Assembly: GCA_033782935.1 (NCBI GenBank)
Contig: JAWQEG010002468.1
Span: 62,001-126,000 of the forward strand
DNA from: Petrolisthes cinctipes
Lineage: Eukaryota; Arthropoda; Malacostraca; Decapoda; Porcellanidae
DNA length: 64,000 nt
Direction: 5' to 3'
Below the pieces are notes generated by a model. It did not search any database and was not told the DNA's origin. It was given only the letters and a program-made list of their open reading frames with translations. A program made the translations under genes and the position numbers. Position 1 is the stretch's first letter, and each line of letters opens with the position of its first letter. Shown here piece after piece: positions 1 to 11,600 of the stretch.

Positions 1-3000
1 TTGGCTTGTGTTACAAAAATCCTTTGTCTGCAGATGCTGAAAAACGAAGATCAATTTGAAATTTCATAAACAATAAACAAGTTCTGTGGAGAACAAGATG
101 TTTGTAAAAAAAAACTACGTAATAAAAATTCTTGAACTGAATGTTGAAGATGAGAAAATGTGAGGACCCCTTTCTCATTAGTAATTTGCTTCTTGACTCA
201 TAGTTTCATAATGTACATGCATAAAAATCGGCCAATAGTGTAGAAAACATTCTTGAATTTGTTTCGCCCTATTAATTCATGGTTTGACTAATAGATCCGT
301 CCAAGAGTCTACTGTAGTGGAGTGTGTGCTTGGGCTTGGAATTGTTGTGCCTCTTAATTTCTTTATTTTCATGCAAGCATAATATTATATTTATTTCAAT
401 AGGTTCTTATTATTATAAAGGGAGAGAGGGGAAATTTGCATAACTCAGCATATTGCAAAAATGCCAAGGCTAGAGCCCCTATAAGGCATTACTGATATAA
501 TTTTATAATTATTATTTGCCCACATATGAAACTGGTACTTCCCCAAGCAAGCAATGCCTTTCCCAGGTCCTCGTGCCCCATAAAGGGACAGAGTATTTTA
601 TGGAGACTTGGCTCCCATGGCTGTCCCCATAGTTATAACATAAAGAAAATGGGCTATGCTTGTGCTGTCCTGTCTCCATATCTTTTGCTATCTAATATAA
701 TGAATTCTGTCATACTCATGTGTATCCTCTTATGGTTTCTATAGCAGCTGTTTTACTGCATTTATGAAAATAAAGCTTACCTAGGAAATTAATATAACTA
801 CTTTACTGAAGAACAGATCATGAGACATTTACAAACAGTGTAATACTGTAGTAACTATCATGGGAAAGATTAAAAAACTACTAAATGTGAATTTTGGTTA
901 TCATGTGGGGTAAACCAACTTCCATACTGAACTAGATGGTGGTCACTGGCATTTTTTGAGATAGTGCTTCCCGGAATTTATATGGCCACAGTCATAATTA
1001 AGCACTTCTAAGCAGTTCTTTTATATAAACAGTATATATATATATATTGTACTTCTTAGTAGCTTAAAAATAGATGTAAAGAGATATAATCTACCCCTTT
1101 TCTGTCTAGTTTTAACATAACCTAGCCAATATTCTTAACTTGGGGATTTTGCCCCCTAACCAAGATTTAAATTTACCATAACTCATCAAACTAACCAGAC
1201 TGCACATAGTTTAAAGGAAACAATTTTGACCATTAGTGAAGAGTGAAGCACGAGTACTGTACTAAGCTTTCAAGTGTTGTGAAATGTAAAAATGAGCGAT
1301 GAAAACTCAATCTGTATCTGCAAGTCTTATTTACTGCCATGAAAATTATATAACTGTTTTCTATATGCAAAAGTCACCTCATAGATCACATATCACTCCC
1401 CGTATGTAGAAAAAAGGCTTCCACAATTGTCACAATAATGCAGTGGTTCAGAATTTGATGCCAACCATCTTATATACCAACACTGGTACAGGTGAAGTGA
1501 ACCACTGCCCTCTTTGCCCAGCGGACAAAGTTGTTTGATGAGAGTTTACTTAATTTGCCCGCCAAGTACCCAGCCAACCAAATGCAAGTCATCTGTCCTA
1601 CCAGGACTGGTCACTGAAATGAGTATTGAGTACCAATGGTAACACCTAGGGAATGTGAATGTGCTGTCCTGTATGATGCAAGGGTCTCATATTACTGGAT
1701 AGTTGGGTATTATGACTCACCACAGCTTTAAAGGCCTATCTGACGGAGATGAGAACAGCGGTTAAGCAAGCTCAGACAGATGCTTCCATTTTACCACTAC
1801 TGTTCTACCTTTATTATCTGATGAAATTTTAGTAGAGTTCCATTAAAGGTATGCTAGTAGCTTAGTCTCATGATAAAACTTTGTAGACTGAATGATATAG
1901 TACTGCCATGTAGAAAATGTTAAAAATGTCATTCATTATAATATGCAATTCATCGTTTCCAGTAAGGTGAAGAAATTTCATTACTCGATACTTTTAGTAG
2001 AGTAAATAGTATGGGTATTTATAGTTATATTGAAGTGGAAGTAAGATGTTAAAGACAATAACAGCTGTATTGTTGTCTCGATTTGTTTTGGTACTTTTCC
2101 TCATTCTTTGTTATTGTGATTTTAGAGTTCTATTTTTGCTTTGTTTGTTGCAACGTGATTTGCAATGGATTTTCACAGTTAATGTACGTTACTTCGCTTA
2201 CATGCTTAACTTTCTTTCAAGTTCAGTATGCACTGACATCTGTACCTCAGGTAATATCTGTTCTCTGTTTGGTTGGGAAGAGAACCACCTAAGAATGTAT
2301 GATAATGACAATTGGCATATGTAAATTATTAAAAACATTGATGTGGATATAATGTGTACAGTACTATTTATTTCTTACCATATACCGTTTCAGTTTTGCC
2401 ACGTATGCCTCTCTATATACAGTAATTGTTATTGTTGTTTTAGTTCAAGTTTTATAAATACATGTAGGTTCTTTCCAACCAGATGCTGACAGAAGTGCCT
2501 TTATCTACAAGTGTACAATATTTTGTGCCACATATATACTCAGTGTCTATGTGGAGTCTGTAGCAATCCGTTTGGTGATGGTATGTTCATTGTTTCACCA
2601 CCAACAGCTCAGTGCTCTATTGTTGGCATAATATATTTTACCATGTGAAGAGTGATTTGAAGTTTTTGCTGTGGTTGTGTTGTGCTGTTGTGCTGTAACT
2701 TTTTTGATTGAGTACTAATATCTTACCAGGCATTTTCAGTTAAAACAATTTCAGTCAATATTCCTTTGGTGATCAACTGAAGGATGCTTCAATATAATTT
2801 TTATAGCACAACTTTGGTAATTGATATTGTTATATCCTAAGGTAACGGTAAAAACTACCATAAAACAAATTAATTACAGTATTTGATGATGAACCTCATT
2901 GCATTTCTATTCCATGCTGTAATTAGACTTATGAATTGGAATTTTTAATTTTGCAGCCTACTAAAACTTTGTAACCAGTAGATTACTGTATATTGTGTTA

Positions 3001-3070
3001 ATTGTTTTAATTAGAAGAATTATCACTACTAAGTGATATATGAGGCATTGACCCTCTTTTTCTGTTACAG
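1..3070. other. AT-rich non-coding sequence, probably intron of the AMPK alpha gene
   Basis: No ORF here reads like a conserved protein. The next exon of the AMPK alpha gene opens at 3071 in mid-protein, so this stretch is most simply its preceding intron. It holds a short (TA)n run near 1030-1047 and many TACTGTA/TACAGTA words. One exon-like segment at 2222-2250 is listed separately. Confidence 0.5.
2222..2250 (+). other. Candidate 29-nt micro-exon upstream of the AMPK alpha C-terminal exons
   Basis: A pyrimidine-rich tract ending in CAAG precedes 2222, and GTAATA follows 2250, so both borders look like splice sites. Read with one leading base, the segment gives SVCTDICTS and leaves one base. 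That matches the phase needed by the exon at 3071, which begins with the last two bases of a codon. I do not recognise the peptide in AMPK alpha. It could be a lineage-specific or alternative exon, or chance. Confidence 0.25.
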
Positions 3071-4471
3071 CCCTGAGAGAACGTGCGCTGAGTGGTGACC
3101 GTGGTGTACCAAAGGGAACACCAGGAAAGAGAGCAAAGTGGCATCTTGGTAAGATTACTTGTTCTTTTCCGGGGTAGGATCTTATTTCAAGTACAATAAT
3201 ATACTTTTGTATATATTTTATTGATGATTTCATCATTTGGTATATACTGTACTATAATTAGTTACTTGACTGAAGTAAGCTTTAGCTGATCATCTCTTTT
3301 ACAGGCATTCGATCCCAGAGCAAGCCCTTAGACATCATGAGTGAAGTTTTCAAGGCTATGAAAGTCCTGGGATTTGTAAGTGTTTGTTTGCACTTATGTA
3401 TAGATAAACCACCAATTATCTGTGGATCGGGCATTTTCCCTACTTTTAGTATGGGTATCTGTTGTGCTAGAATGTTTTATTTCAACTGCAAAAGTCTATG
3501 ATTAATAAAAGCCCAAACCCTTGATCCTTTCTGCATCAGAGTTAATGTAATGATATATGAATAATATAATCACATTGTCCAGTACAAGACAATTAACCTC
3601 ACATTCTTAGAGCAATATCAGAGAGGATTTAATTTAAATACTCAAGCTCCTCTCTCGAGTAGTTTTTCCCTTAATACAGTACAGCATGTGTCGGATTACA
3701 GCTTTGAAAATTAATTGCAATGATTTGGTTGAGATGCTTGAGGTTAAGATAGTTACTATTGATTGTTTATTAGAGATTATTATTATTTAATGCTTATTTT
3801 CATCAATCTATAGATATAGATATTTTAATCAGAGTTGCCTTCTAAAGTAAATATTGCATCAAGAACTATTTTTTTTTTTTTTTTTGCAGGAATGGAAGGT
3901 TGTGAACCCCTTTCATGTGCGTGTACGTCGGAAGAACCCCATTGGTGTCAGCTATGTGCACATGGCCCTACAGCTGTACCAGGTTGACTACAGGTCACAC
4001 CTCCTCGACTTCAAAATTATCAGTAATATATCCACTGAAGGTCAAATTGAAAAGAAAGGTATTATATTATCTTTTAGTATTTGGCATTTGATATGACTTG
4101 AGTATAATTGTGTGTGCTTTTCAACATGTGTAGCCACTTTAATGCAAATATAAACAACTGCTTGATTGCTTAATAACTGTAGTGTTATGTTTCTTGTTTA
4201 ATGGGCTTATTTTAATTAAGATTACCAGTAAGTTATGTAATTTAAACAGTTTGTACAAATCTTTTAGGAGATTATGACAGGGTAGGAGGTATTATTTAGG
4301 GATGATGACCTGCAACCATGGTTTACTGAAGTTACAAAGCTTTATTCAGTTTTGATCACACTTTCCTTTCTTTTTCCAGACTCAGATGAGGTGGGTGAAC
4401 AGAGTAAAGTTCACCATGTTATGGAGTTCTTTGAGATGTGTGCTGCATTAATCACCGAACTGGCACGTTAA
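3071..4471 (+). CDS. PRKAA: AMP-activated protein kinase catalytic subunit alpha, C-terminal part (four exons)
   Basis: Exons are 3071-3148, 3305-3375, 3890-4058 and 4380-4471, with GT/AG borders, consistent phase and a TAA stop at 4469-4471. The product carries AMPK alpha C-terminal signatures in order: KRAKWHLGIRSQSKP, DIMSEVFKAMK, EWKVVNPFHVRVRRKNP, LQLYQVDYRSHLLDFK and, at the very end, EFFEMCAALITELAR. In the family this domain binds the beta and gamma subunits of the heterotrimer that senses AMP/ATP. The kinase, autoinhibitory and most linker regions would lie upstream of the window. The Ser/Thr-rich loop, long in vertebrates, is very short here: only about 20 residues separate the LLDFK strand from the final helix. 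An AATAAA at 4851-4856 is a possible poly(A) signal. Family assignment is near certain; the 5' boundary is open. Confidence 0.95.
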
Positions 4472-6538
4472 ATGACACTTAAGTTATCATACCTTATAGT
4501 CAAACCAGTTAATGATGTACTGTAAACAAAGACTGTAACAATTGTAGGCAAAAGGCAAATGAAAACATTTTCTGATGAACACCAAATGGTTACTTGAAGT
4601 ACCAGAATTTGAGGAGAACCAGTAAAAGTTATTCTTCAAGTGTATTGTCATCTGTAGGGAATAATTGTGCCATTCATATACCACATGATTGAAATTGGTT
4701 TTTCAAGCATTGTATCTTTTATTATATTTGTTGTACTTCTTATTAATCATATCGTATTTTAAGTAGTTTATTATAACGGGTGTAGAAGAAAATGAAAGGA
4801 ACTGAGGAAGGAAAATAGTAAAAATGAAGTTGAAGTGATAAAGGCCATTAAATAAAACATTGGGTCTCTACCTTCAGTAACAGGAAGAGGGTTTACAGAA
4901 TAATTCAATTTGACCTCGAGGAGGAATTAAGATGGTCAGGAAGAAACTCTTGTAGTCTGAATAGAATAGGCAGTACAGTAATGGTAAATTGACAATTAAA
5001 TTCACAGTGCCATATAAATAAATATGAGCAGGTTAGTCTGCTCACCCATGCATCACACCCTGATCATCTAGCACCTAGTACCTAGTATTCAATAACCAAG
5101 TGGAATGATATTTTCCAGTAATGATGTGGGCACCAAGTTAGTGTAATGTAGTGTTCTTGCCTCCCATCCAATTGGTCACTCTTGTGGGGAAGGATGGCTC
5201 CCTCCAACTTCAGGCTATATTCATCACCTGTATGGCTTACCTTTGTTGAATATATTTTCACAATTTCTAGTAGTGATAATAGTCACCATTACTTACCACC
5301 ATCCAGGATTATCATACTGTAATATGTTCATAGCTGAAAATTCTGATGCTCTTTAATTGAAGGATGATTCTACAAAGTCCTTGACTAGTTCTTTTGGCGA
5401 AAATTTTATTTTATGTGTACTGTATTAATTATTCACTTATGGGACTTATATTGTCATAAAGTATTAGCATAGTTTATAATACCTGCATTATAGTATGAGA
5501 GTTCAGGAAGGGTGTCAAAGAAGAGCATGTGAAAATGAAGGAATGAAAGCTATTTTATAAGAACCTAGGAGTAGCTAAGAAATTCTTGGGCCTGAAAGGG
5601 GGAGTGGATAAGAGTGTGGTCTATTTCACTGGGTATTATTCTTTGTCACCATTTTTGGGTACTACCAATATATTAGTAGTAACATAATTATGTACTGTTG
5701 AATAGACGAACAGTTCTTAAATACATGTTGAATTTTTCCCATGGTTGTGGAAAGATAGAAGCGGGGAATAGACAGTAGTTTCAGTTCACCACACCTAACC
5801 ATGAAAGTGTTGCCTCATGGAACTCGTCTCTGTACAATATTTTAATTTTATGGTACTTGTACTGTAGTGGTCAGGGTCTATTTCATCATGAACTTTGTCT
5901 TACAATACAGGCATGTTTCACTCAAATATACAAAGAGATTTGCAAAACAATCCCAATAATTTAGTCAGGCACCAATTACAATATTTAAACAATTAAACAT
6001 ATGCAAAAATATGAATAAAATTGCAAAAGAAGTACAATGAGCATTGATAACTTAAATGTACATAATTTTTCATACCATTCTTACAAATAAAAAAAATTTG
6101 AGTTAGTGTACAAGTCATAAGTTGGTGGTGCAGTTTTTAATGTGAGCCAATTATTTTTCCAATAAAACAAACACTTGACTCACCATGTGGCTTATTTTCA
6201 GTAGCAGCTTAATATCGAGTAAATTTGTTTGTTCACATGTACTGCAATTTTTATTCTCATATAATCTATAAATACTGTATACAATACCAGTAGTCTTAGT
6301 TTTTAGTTGGCATCAAGTGTCCACTGCTGTTATCATAGAAACTTTTATCTTGCATATGATCGGCTGACAAGTATGTGACTTTGAATCCCACAGTATATTG
6401 AGCTTTGACCAACCTTGATTAACCATTACACCAGTGGCAGTGGACATTTACAGTCAACCAGAAAAAAAATATATATATATATAACCTTTCCTAATCTTTA
6501 TTATACAATATACTATATGTAAATTAGGCTGTGCACAC

Positions 6539-6541
<3 letters not shown>

Positions 6542-6571
<30 letters not shown>
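6542..6571. repeat. (TC)n microsatellite
   Basis: About fifteen uninterrupted TC dinucleotides, visible directly. Confidence 0.95.
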
Positions 6572-6574
<3 letters not shown>

Positions 6575-6780
6575 ATGACCTTTGTAAAAATATATACAGT
6601 ATCAATAAGGAAGACTAATGGGTAACAGATGATGAAAGACGATTTTTATTTAAATCCTTTGTTAAATAAAATTAATAGGAAAGTCCTATTTGTTATTCAT
6701 TCCTGGAGAACTTTTGTTTATAATAAGAAACCTAAAATACATATTATTTATCAGGATTACCCAATAATTATCTGGCAGGG

Positions 6781-8121
6781 AATAGGCGAGCCCACACTTT
6801 GAGTGATGTTGCCAAATGGTGATCTATTTTTTATTTGCGACCTCTTAAGTGCTGGACATGGGTAACTCAGTTAAATTTCATACCTTATTTTACACTAGAA
6901 AATTAGCGTTCTAGTTCACGACCTTTTACTTAGATGTATAAAAAAATACATACTTTTGTGTTTTCGCATAATATATGCTGAATATACTATATTTTTCATA
7001 TAAATTAGTAAATAATAAAAGTCGAAATGTGTGCATTAAGCGGCTTTCATGAACTGCATGAGTATAACAGCCTACAAATATTAACAATTGTATTTAGCAT
7101 GACCCATACCATGAAGCGTAAAATGTTGAAATGCCATATTTTCACATTTATTAGCATTAGAAATATGCATACCTTGCGCTGCCAGGGCTTCCATGAGCTC
7201 CGAAAATATTACCCTAGAATCGAGCCAGTTTTACCCTAAATTACTATGTATTACCCTAAAAAATCGGCAACATCGTAACTTTGAATAATGTAATGCATTA
7301 TTACACAGTCATTTAGGATCATATATAAGAAAAAACTAAAATAAATTCTATTTGTAAAGATCATCATGTTTATCAGTGAAAGAAAATAAACTTACGGTAT
7401 CTGGGTTATGCCCCAATACACTGTATTATGGATAATTTGATGGGTTCAACAAAATTGTAAAGCAACGTAAATATGTAGCCTCAGTATTAATTAACTTTCA
7501 ACTTTCTTTTCATGTCTACAACAGCTTTGTGTACTATTCTTAATTTTCGATAGATTTTGACATATAAAATATGTTTTGCCTATGAATTACCCTAAAATTA
7601 CCCCAAATTAAGCATTACCCTAAACACTACCCTAAAGAGGATCTAATTACCCTAGTTTAGGGTATTTTACCCTAAAATGGAAGCACTGGGTGCTGGGTTG
7701 GTTTGTTTACGTGTTGCTGCAGCAGCGGAGAACGTATGGTATGGAGACACCAATATATTATCAACATCTTATTGTGATTTAGTACTGTTACTATCATTGA
7801 CGACGTAAAATGTAAAATATAATTATAAAAGGCCTGTATAAGTTTGTATATCATTCTAATTTTGTTATCTTTGCGTATAAGCCGACTAAAAAGCCTCTTC
7901 TGAAATAATAGGAGATATATTTTTATTCATGGCTGTATTCGTATGAAAATAAGTCCAAGATAAGTTAAAAATATGTAAAAAATATTGAATAAGTTATAAT
8001 AAGTCGTTCCACAATAGGAAGCCCAATACAACTTTGCCCGACATAGGACATTTTTTCCAGCCTAGAAATCGCCATCAAAATGCCGTTTGGCAACTCGCAT
8101 TAAAGTGTGGGCTCGCCTATT
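6781..8121. mobile_element. 1.34-kb element with terminal inverted repeats and internal ACCCTAA motifs
   Basis: The left end AATAGGCGAGCCCACACTTT at 6781 is matched exactly by its reverse complement at 8102-8121. Similarity continues inward for about 25 more bases (GTTGCCAAA next to TTTGGCAAC). The bases just outside do not show a clear long target duplication; a TA step is possible. The interior has no convincing transposase ORF but repeats TTACCCTAAA-like words at 7209-7262 and 7586-7680. This is best read as a non-autonomous DNA transposon or the remains of one. Confidence 0.7.
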
Positions 8122-8608
8122 GGGCTAAGGTATTCCAGAAAGGCTAGAAATAGATTATGTCAAACTACTCTGAAACTAGCTAAATTTATTTGAGCCGGTG
8201 GTATAGAAGGAAAAGGGATGGATGGAATGTCCAGTTCTGGAAGTAATTTATGGCTGACTAAATTGTCAAATCTCCAAACTAGTTTCAAATTTTCAGCACT
8301 ATCCTGGTGCTAGGAAGTTAGGAACAGGAGTGTGGAAGAGCCTGAAAAGTTGACAGGAAAAAAAAAAAACAATGAAATCTTTATAAAGTGTAGGCCTGTA
8401 GTGTGCATACATTATTCGATCAAAGAACAGAAGAGGGTGTTCTAAGACATTACTAGTGTAAGCATATGGAAAAGGGATAAAATTAGTGTAGTGGATAAGG
8501 AGAGAGAAAACAGAAGAGCAAGACCTTGTCCATGACTCCTTGAAGTTAGTACCCGAGGAGTTATAAAAATAAAGCTACAGTATTTAGTTAATGAGTTATG
8601 GTTAGTTG

Positions 8609-8621
8609 GTTACCTGGTAAC
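8609..8621. promoter_or_regulatory. RFX-type X-box palindrome upstream of DCTN4
   Basis: GTTACCTGGTAAC is a perfect 13-bp palindrome of two half sites, GTTACC and GGTAAC, around one T. It fits the RFX X-box consensus GTNRCC(N0-3)RGYAAC. It sits 71 bp before the DCTN4 start codon. Directly downstream, 8621-8648 forms a possible hairpin (ACACTGGCAG against CTGCCAGTGT). Occupancy by RFX is inference. Confidence 0.5.
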
Positions 8622-8691
8622 ACTGGCAGTGCTGAGGCTGCCAGTGTAACTTGGTAACACTGAAGTTGAGTCATTCATTTCTAATGTCAAC

Positions 8692-11600
8692 ATGGCGCAC
8701 CTCTTTCAGGTGGATAGAGTAAAGTTATTATGTTCCTGTGGTGTACTAAAGCCCATTACGGCCATTTATTTGTGTCGTCATTGTTTAAAGTTGAGATGTG
8801 GAAACTGTGTGTCTCATGAGGTAAATATTTATTGTTATCAGTAGTATGTATGTCGGTAATAATGGGTGTGTCACAAAGTATCAGTCACAAGATGCACACA
8901 ATTACTCCTGGTCTTTCTCTTCAGTACCTAGAAATGTTTAGAATGTTACTGAAAAACAGGTCCTCTGGGATTTTACCAGCTGAGTCCTGTACCCTTGCCT
9001 AAACTAACGGAAATAGTGGAGTCACAAAATTGTAAACATATGTTTTTCCCAATATATTTTTTGGATAATCTTTTATTCCGTTATTAAATATTGGGGTAAA
9101 TATTGAATGAATTACCGTTATTGCGTACGGTTTTTCTACCTTCATTACCCACTTAGTTAGACCATTCTAAGACTATTTTCTTCTATGGCATTTCCTCTGC
9201 AAATGCCCCATTTCCAAAATAGGGCATATTCAAATGGGGCATTTTGAAATTAGCCTGACCTTACCTGACCTGACCTGACCTAACCTAACCTAACCTAACC
9301 TAACCTAGACCGCATCAAACTACCGGGACCTAACCTGAGCAAACTACCGGGACCTAACCTGGGCAAACTACCGGGAAATAATCGTGATAAAGTACAATAA
9401 ATGACAGGGGTAAAATACTGGGACCCAGCCGGATCTGGCAACACTGCTGCAAAACGGTAATTCTTTCAATAAATACCAATATTGCTAATATTCAAGCGTT
9501 TGTCCATTATGTCTTTTCGACTAAAGGTTTTCAGAATGCAATGTTTAATTGTGTGTTTTTATCGAATCTGTTGTTCACACCCGTCACAAATGAGTGTTTT
9601 TGGAGATATCCCCCCCCTCCCCACACCCAATATCAGAAAACACTCATTTTTCTCCAGATATGAATTACAGATTCATTTGAAATACACTACAATGCTTTAA
9701 ATAGAATTAGATAGACCTAACCTAACCTAATCAGGACTGCGGCAAACTACCGGGACCTAACTGGGGTAGACTACCGGGGGCTGATCTTAGAAGTCTACCG
9801 GTATGATGTAAACACTCGGTGGCCATCTTGAATTGGTATTACGGTACGTTTTTATTGGAGAGTGGTGGTAAATACAGGCCTTATTACACGTGGGGCAGTT
9901 CACTGACATCTGTTATACTCCGTGGACATGTTAAAAGTCTAAACTGGCTTCATTATTCTCAAAACAGCACTGAAGAATACGTTTGGGGACAGACAGACAC
10001 TCAGTACAAAGGGAAGCCATTGTAATTAATCAAGCACACTGATTGGCCGTTCGCACCAATATGGTCGCTGTACACACCGCGGATTAAGGAAAATTGAATC
10101 AATTAAAGGTAATTGTATTACGAAAGCTATGCATTGCGATGGAAATAACCTATGAGGAAATGACGTACATGTATTAAGAAATGTATTTGACAGAATAGAA
10201 TTGATGGCAGTGATTATGGACAAACGCTTGAATAATACCTAAATGTTAAGTGACAGTGCATTTTGACCATGTTTGACACTCCTTCTCCCCAAGGTTTACC
10301 CAGGTTAGGTCCCGTTAGTCTAACTCTGTCCAGATTAGTGTAGGTCAAGTCTGCTACAAATTCCAGGACATATAAATATTAACTAAGATAGGTTTAACTG
10401 ATATACAAATGGGAACTACCAAGTGTCTCCTACATTCCTGTCATTACAAATCACACATATATAAGTGCTGTAAAACATGTTTGATGATTGAATATTGAAA
10501 GTTTGCACTGATTAGTTCACCGTTAACAATATATTTCCACCACTTTCATACTTTTTTATCATTGACAAAACATAACAAATACTTTCTTTATTATTGCCTC
10601 TTGCATTGTATTTCAGGTGGACACACTTTTCTGTCCCAATTGTTTGGAGAATTTACCATCAACTGAAGCACGACTTAAAAGAAATCGGTGAGTTGTATGC
10701 CAAAAGACTACTTTATCAGTTTTTTTTTATTTAGTAAAGGTCAGTACATACAGTAGCCTATACTGTACTCAGTATTTGATATGGTTACATTCTTAGAAAA
10801 CCTGTCGGATAGCAAACTGTCGCTCATTCTGAATTAATTAGTATTTCAGAACAGGGGCAAATGCTCAATATACTGTAAGTTATATTATCACATTCTAACC
10901 CCACTAAAACTTTCCATAAGATTCCAATACACTCTCTTGGAGGGAGTTTTCAGAAGGAAGAATGTGTCAGAACTATATATTGATATTTACACATTTATAG
11001 ATGGATAGATATACAGTAGCTATTCCACTAAGATAGAGCAAGATGAAGAATTAAGGAATTGTGTTATGGAAGACAGTGAACTATGCAGGATTTCCGCAGT
11101 TTCAGTCAGAGATGAGGGATAGATCAGAAGTTAGGGGCTGGATCCACAAAGGTGGCGTATTTTGCACCGGAGTAGTTATTTGCTCCGGGTGTAATTACTC
11201 CTCACTACTCCTAAATTTACACCACTATCCACAATATTAACTTACGCCGGAGTATGGAAGAGTATCTCTGAGAGGTGATGTGATGTTACAAAGTTGGTCA
11301 GCCAATTACAGTTATGCATTCCGTATGTATTGACCAATCAATCAAATCCAAAACTGTTTTATAACTCGCATCAATGTCACATCATAAATAATAATTGAAT
11401 GACTAAGAGAACTTTTCGTTGAAAAAGAAGTTTAATAATACCATCATACATATGGTATGGAATATATGGGGAGGATTATGAAGGGTAGAAGTGTGAGTAT
11501 GGAAGTGAAAAGTGGACTAGGAAACACTGCCAACACTGACATATGCGTCCGAGACATGGACATGGAGTAGGGCTCATCAGTCTAGAATAGGTGCAGTGGA

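Larger units (their letters stand above)
4472..8691. other. Intergenic region between AMPK alpha and DCTN4
   Basis: The first few hundred bases are probably AMPK alpha 3' untranslated sequence, ending after AATAAA at 4851. The rest is AT-rich and non-coding. It contains a (TC)n microsatellite at 6542-6571, a large inverted-repeat element at 6781-8121 and the presumed DCTN4 promoter just before 8692. I see no other gene. Confidence 0.5.

Noticed and set aside
2046..2324. 92-residue ORF rich in Leu, Phe and Cys
   Set aside because: AT-rich, membrane-like composition typical of chance ORFs; only the 29-nt internal segment looks exon-like.
7209..7680. TTACCCTAAA words resembling vertebrate-type telomere repeats
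   Set aside because: They are irregular, spaced and enclosed by an inverted-repeat element; there is no tandem telomere array.
11150..11240. Repeated CCGGAGTA/GTAATTACTCC words suggesting a small element
   Set aside because: Ends and duplications could not be defined.
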